NCBI RefSeq assembly: GCF_009674605.1
Contig: NZ_WKJO01000001.1
Span: forward strand, 1,364,001-1,428,000
Reading direction: 5' to 3'
Origin: Haloferax litoreum
GTDB taxonomy: Archaea > Halobacteriota > Halobacteria > Halobacteriales > Haloferacaceae
Length of the DNA: 64,000 nucleotides
Numbering within the stretch: position 1 is the stretch's first letter; the number at the start of each line of letters is the position of its first letter. A program made the position numbers and the translations under genes. Shown piece after piece: positions 61,464 to 64,000 of the stretch. The notes under the pieces were generated by a model. It ran no database searches. It had not been told where the DNA came from and saw only the letters and a list, made by a program, of their open reading frames with translations.

Positions 61464-62318
61464 ATGACTCGCTCCGACGACCTCGCACAACTCCTCGCGA
61501 CGCTCGATCTCACCGAGTACGAGCGCGACGCGTTGATGCACCTGTTGTCACTGGGTCGGACAACCGCCCCGAATCTCTCGGAGGCGACTGGGATTCCAAA
61601 AGCCCGTATCTACGGCGTCTTGGACTCGCTCGCAGACCAGGGTTTCGTGAAGATTATTCCGCAGCGGCCAAAGCAGTACGTTCCGAAGTCACCCGACGAG
61701 ATTCTCGACCGCGCAACCGAGAACAGACGACAGCAGTTCGAATCCTACCAACAATCCGTTGAGGACGTTCGCGACGAATTCTTGAGCGCATTCGGCCCGC
61801 TCTACGAGCAAGCGACGGACGAAACGTCGCCAACAGAGGAACTCTTCTACGTCGTCGACGTGGGTGATGCGAGCGAGACGGAGACGCGGTCGCTGTACCG
61901 AGAGGCTACTAACCAAATTAATATTCTCACAAAGGGTTTCGAATACTTGCCAAATGTCCGGTCGACGCTCACCAAAGTCGCTGATACTGGCATCGAAATC
62001 AACGTTCTGATGGTTCACCCAAAGCACCTCTCTCCCGAGAACTGTACCGTCCAACGGGAGCGCGTCGAAGAAGTAGTCGCAGAGTTGCATGGCGTGACAA
62101 TACGGTTCAGCAAAGAGCCCTTGCCGTGGCGTGGGACGATTATTGACCCCTCTATGGATTACCAACACGGAAAGGCGATTCTTCTTGTCGAAGAGAAAGA
62201 CATCCCTCTCCACATGCGTCAAGCAGCTGTCACCGAGAACGGGTCGTTCGTCGCCGGCTTACAACGCTACTTCAGTCTAATTTGGAAGTACGAGAGTGTT
62301 TCCGAGAGCCCACATTGA
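61464..62318 (+). CDS. TrmB family transcriptional regulator
   Basis: The 284-residue protein has an N-terminal winged HTH, LTEYERDALMHLLSLGRTTAPNLSEATGIPKARIYGVLDSLADQGFVKIIPQRPKQY. A TrmB-type sugar/phospholipase-like C-terminal domain follows. TrmB proteins often bind sugars and repress or activate sugar transport and metabolism genes. Location within the sugar block suggests it controls glmS, the GlmU-like gene, or the SQD1-like gene. The effector is unknown. Confidence 0.88.
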   Translation: MTRSDDLAQLLATLDLTEYERDALMHLLSLGRTTAPNLSEATGIPKARIYGVLDSLADQGFVKIIPQRPKQYVPKSPDEILDRATENRRQQFESYQQSVEDVRDEFLSAFGPLYEQATDETSPTEELFYVVDVGDASETETRSLYREATNQINILTKGFEYLPNVRSTLTKVADTGIEINVLMVHPKHLSPENCTVQRERVEEVVAELHGVTIRFSKEPLPWRGTIIDPSMDYQHGKAILLVEEKDIPLHMRQAAVTENGSFVAGLQRYFSLIWKYESVSESPH

Positions 62319-62421
62319 GTTAGTCGGCTTTCTCTTTGTTTAATGCCCGAATCCCACTCTCCGACGGCGCGACTCGGTTCCTAGGCGGGGTTCTTCCATG
62401 CCCAGATATCGAGTGTAAAGT

Positions 62422-63591
62422 TTACTCCGTGAGGACGCCGGGGAGGAAGCGGTCTTCGTGCGCTTTGATGGTCTCGTCGTACTCGACGAGCGTCCCGAGA
62501 ATGTCGCGCGCGCCCTCCTCGAAGTCCTGACGCTGCTCACCGATGACGTTCATGTAGCGCTCGTTTTCGATCTCCATCTTGTGGGTCTCGTCTTCGTCAC
62601 GTGGGTTCTCGAAGTGTTCGACTTCCACGTCGAGGTCGAACTCCGCGGAGACGTCGGCGATGGTGTTCGCCATCTCGACGATGCTGATCGCGCGCGTGAC
62701 CTGGTTGTAGACGACGTGGTCATCTTCGCGGTCGTCGGGGTCCATGAGCGCGAGGCGGGTGAGTCCCTCGACTGCGTCTTCGAGGCTGATGAACGGCTTG
62801 CGCTGTTCGCCCTTGCCGTAAACGGTCATCGGGTAGCCTGCGATGGCCTGCGCACAGAAGCGGTGCGAGACGACACCGAAGTAGTAGTCGAAGTCGAAGC
62901 GAGTGGCCAGACGTGGGTCTGCCGCCGTCTCGTCCGTCTCTGTCCCGTAGGTGATAGCCGTTCGCACGTCGGAGATTGGGATACCGAACTGCTTGTGCGC
63001 CAGTCGCATGTTGGCCGCGTCGTGGCTCTTGGTGAGGTGGTACCACGACCCCGCCATCGCCGGGAACGGAACGTCGTCACGCTCGCCTTGGTTCTCCATG
63101 ACTGCGCCGCCTTCCGGGATGGGGAACTCGGGGGCACCGTAGACACCCGTGGTGGTCGTCTCGATGAAGTGCGTGTCCGTCAGGTCGTGTTCTTCGAGGC
63201 CCCACAGGAGGTTGCGTGTCGCCTGGAGGTTGTTGTGCTGCGTGTAGTTCGCGCGCTCGCCGTTGATCTGGGAGTACGGCGCAGAGGGCTGTGCTGCCGT
63301 ATGGACGATGGTGTGCGGTTCGTGGACTGTGAGGAGTTGGTCGGTGAAGTCCTTGTTCGTGAGGTCGCCTTCGACGAACGACAGGTTCGAGAGTCCGTGG
63401 ACCTCTTCGGCGGCTTCGATGCGCGTCTCGATGTCCGAAATGGGCGTCGCGGAGACGCTGCCAATCTCTTCGACCCAGTTCCGTCGCCCGAAGTTGTCGA
63501 CGAGGATGACGCGGTCGTCGGTTTGCGAAGCGATGCGGAGTGCGGTCGGCCAGCCGAGGTAGCCATCGGCGCCGGTGATGAGGATGGACAT
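62422..63591 (-). CDS. agl3: UDP-sulfoquinovose synthase-like (SQD1/Agl3)
   Basis: The 389-residue protein has the SDR NAD-binding start GADGYLGWPTAL, as in SQD1, and the SQD1-type stretch SWYHLTKSHDAANMRLAHKQFGI. TYGTETDETAADPRLATRFDFDYYFGVVSHRFCAQAIAGYPMTVYGKGEQRKPFISLEDAVEGLTRL is very like plant and Sulfolobus enzymes, ending FENPRDEDETHK. It would make UDP-sulfoquinovose from UDP-glucose and sulfite. In archaea this serves N-glycans. The match is strong by eye, but a plain epimerase role is not excluded. Confidence 0.85.
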   Translation of the reverse strand: MSILITGADGYLGWPTALRIASQTDDRVILVDNFGRRNWVEEIGSVSATPISDIETRIEAAEEVHGLSNLSFVEGDLTNKDFTDQLLTVHEPHTIVHTAAQPSAPYSQINGERANYTQHNNLQATRNLLWGLEEHDLTDTHFIETTTTGVYGAPEFPIPEGGAVMENQGERDDVPFPAMAGSWYHLTKSHDAANMRLAHKQFGIPISDVRTAITYGTETDETAADPRLATRFDFDYYFGVVSHRFCAQAIAGYPMTVYGKGEQRKPFISLEDAVEGLTRLALMDPDDREDDHVVYNQVTRAISIVEMANTIADVSAEFDLDVEVEHFENPRDEDETHKMEIENERYMNVIGEQRQDFEEGARDILGTLVEYDETIKAHEDRFLPGVLTE

Positions 63592-63893
63592 TTTGAGTTA
63601 CTCAGTATGTGGGTAACCCGTACCGATTAATGAATGTACTGTTTGTCATTCGAACTAACATATCTGTGGTATTCACATGTGATCTGACCTGAAAGCCCAC
63701 GAGACCAGTGTATAATAGTCAAATTGACTGACTTGATACGTCGCGTCTCCTCGTTCTACTCTGTGCCAACAGTGGTATCCTTACGGGACAAATAGTGCAA
63801 TCTGATCACTCGGTATCGGCCGTGAACGACTCGGTTCGGTGCCCGAAAACAACCGCGACGTACCTTTTTGTCTCGTGACCGCCGAAGAGAGGT
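63592..63893. promoter_or_regulatory. Divergent region between SQD1-like gene and MoaD-like gene
   Basis: About 300 bases separate two divergent genes. The right copy of the 23-base repeat is at 63832-63854. TACCTTTTTGTC at 63861-63872 lies about 25-30 bases before the MoaD-like start and fits a leaderless promoter. Confidence 0.5.
63832..63854. repeat. 23-base sequence bordering the sugar block, right copy
   Basis: CGGTTC-G-GTGCCCGAAAACAACC matches 56756-56778 at 22 of 23 bases, direct orientation. It lies upstream of the MoaD-like gene. Confidence 0.7.
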
Positions 63894-64000
63894 ATGGAAC
63901 TCGAATTACGATTCTTTGCGACGTTTCGGGAGGCGGTGGGCCAGAAGACGATTCACTGGCGTGTCGACGACGACTCGAAGGTGGGTGACGTGCTTCACTC
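63894..64000 (+). CDS. MoaD/ThiS-like protein, possible SAMP (partial)
   Basis: ATG 63894 opens MELELRFFATFREAVGQKTI, the start of a MoaD-type beta-grasp protein, cut by the window end. In haloarchaea such proteins serve molybdopterin synthesis as the small subunit or act as small archaeal modifier proteins (SAMPs). The C-terminal Gly-Gly cannot be seen. Confidence 0.85.
   Translation, partial: MELELRFFATFREAVGQKTIHWRVDDDSKVGDVLH

Noticed and set aside
1-64000. CRISPR arrays
   Set aside because: No run of regularly spaced direct repeats was seen; no cas genes.

Overview
The window is a piece of haloarchaeal chromosome, most like Haloferax. Nearly every gene is G+C-rich at third positions and encodes an acidic protein. 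The set includes archaea-only genes (archaeosine enzymes TgtA and ArcS, TrmY, RdfA/Sph, PGF-CTERM and twin-arginine lipoproteins, HalOD1). Many genes start within about 30 bases of an AT-rich TATA-like box, as in leaderless archaeal transcripts. The genus is inferred from content; no database was searched.

Layout. 1-2159: an ABC exporter cut by the window edge, trmY and tRNA-Pro(CGG). 2160-9209: an integrated element of about 7 kb in the 3' end of that tRNA gene, bounded by a 22-base direct repeat of the tRNA end. It is A+T-richer than its surroundings and holds a tyrosine integrase, a ParA-type ATPase with a small partner, regulators, small membrane proteins, repeats resembling a replication or partition site, and four IS-like inverted ends. 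A further tRNA-end fragment at 9372 suggests an older insertion at the same site. 9453-28751: housekeeping and conserved haloarchaeal genes: lipoproteins, a cold-shock protein, a methyltransferase, a Nudix hydrolase, a CPBP protease, tgtA, a ZIP transporter, serine acetyltransferase and arcS, plus a possible structured RNA at 25254-25485.

28752-48651 is devoted to the cell surface. It has a 2722-residue PGF-CTERM surface protein, then a cluster of an archaeal-type signal peptidase with a DUF5305-like C-terminal extension, a separate DUF5305-type membrane protein, four secreted proteins sharing a T/S-G-A/S motif after the signal segment, and a membrane-bound winged-helix regulator. I read this cluster as a possible SipW/TasA-like extracellular fibre system. 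A degenerate receiver and a frameshifted beta-helix gene follow.

48652-64000: glmM, small hypothetical genes, a YdjM-type membrane protein operon, the rod-determining pair rdfA-sph, then a sugar block (GT2, glmS, glmU-like, TrmB regulator, UDP-sulfoquinovose synthase-like). This last block lies between two near-identical 23-base sequences and ends at a MoaD/SAMP gene cut by the window edge. glmS, glmM and the GlmU-like enzyme together would supply UDP-GlcNAc for surface glycans; the sulfoquinovose-type enzyme suggests a sulfated sugar on N-glycans or glycolipids.
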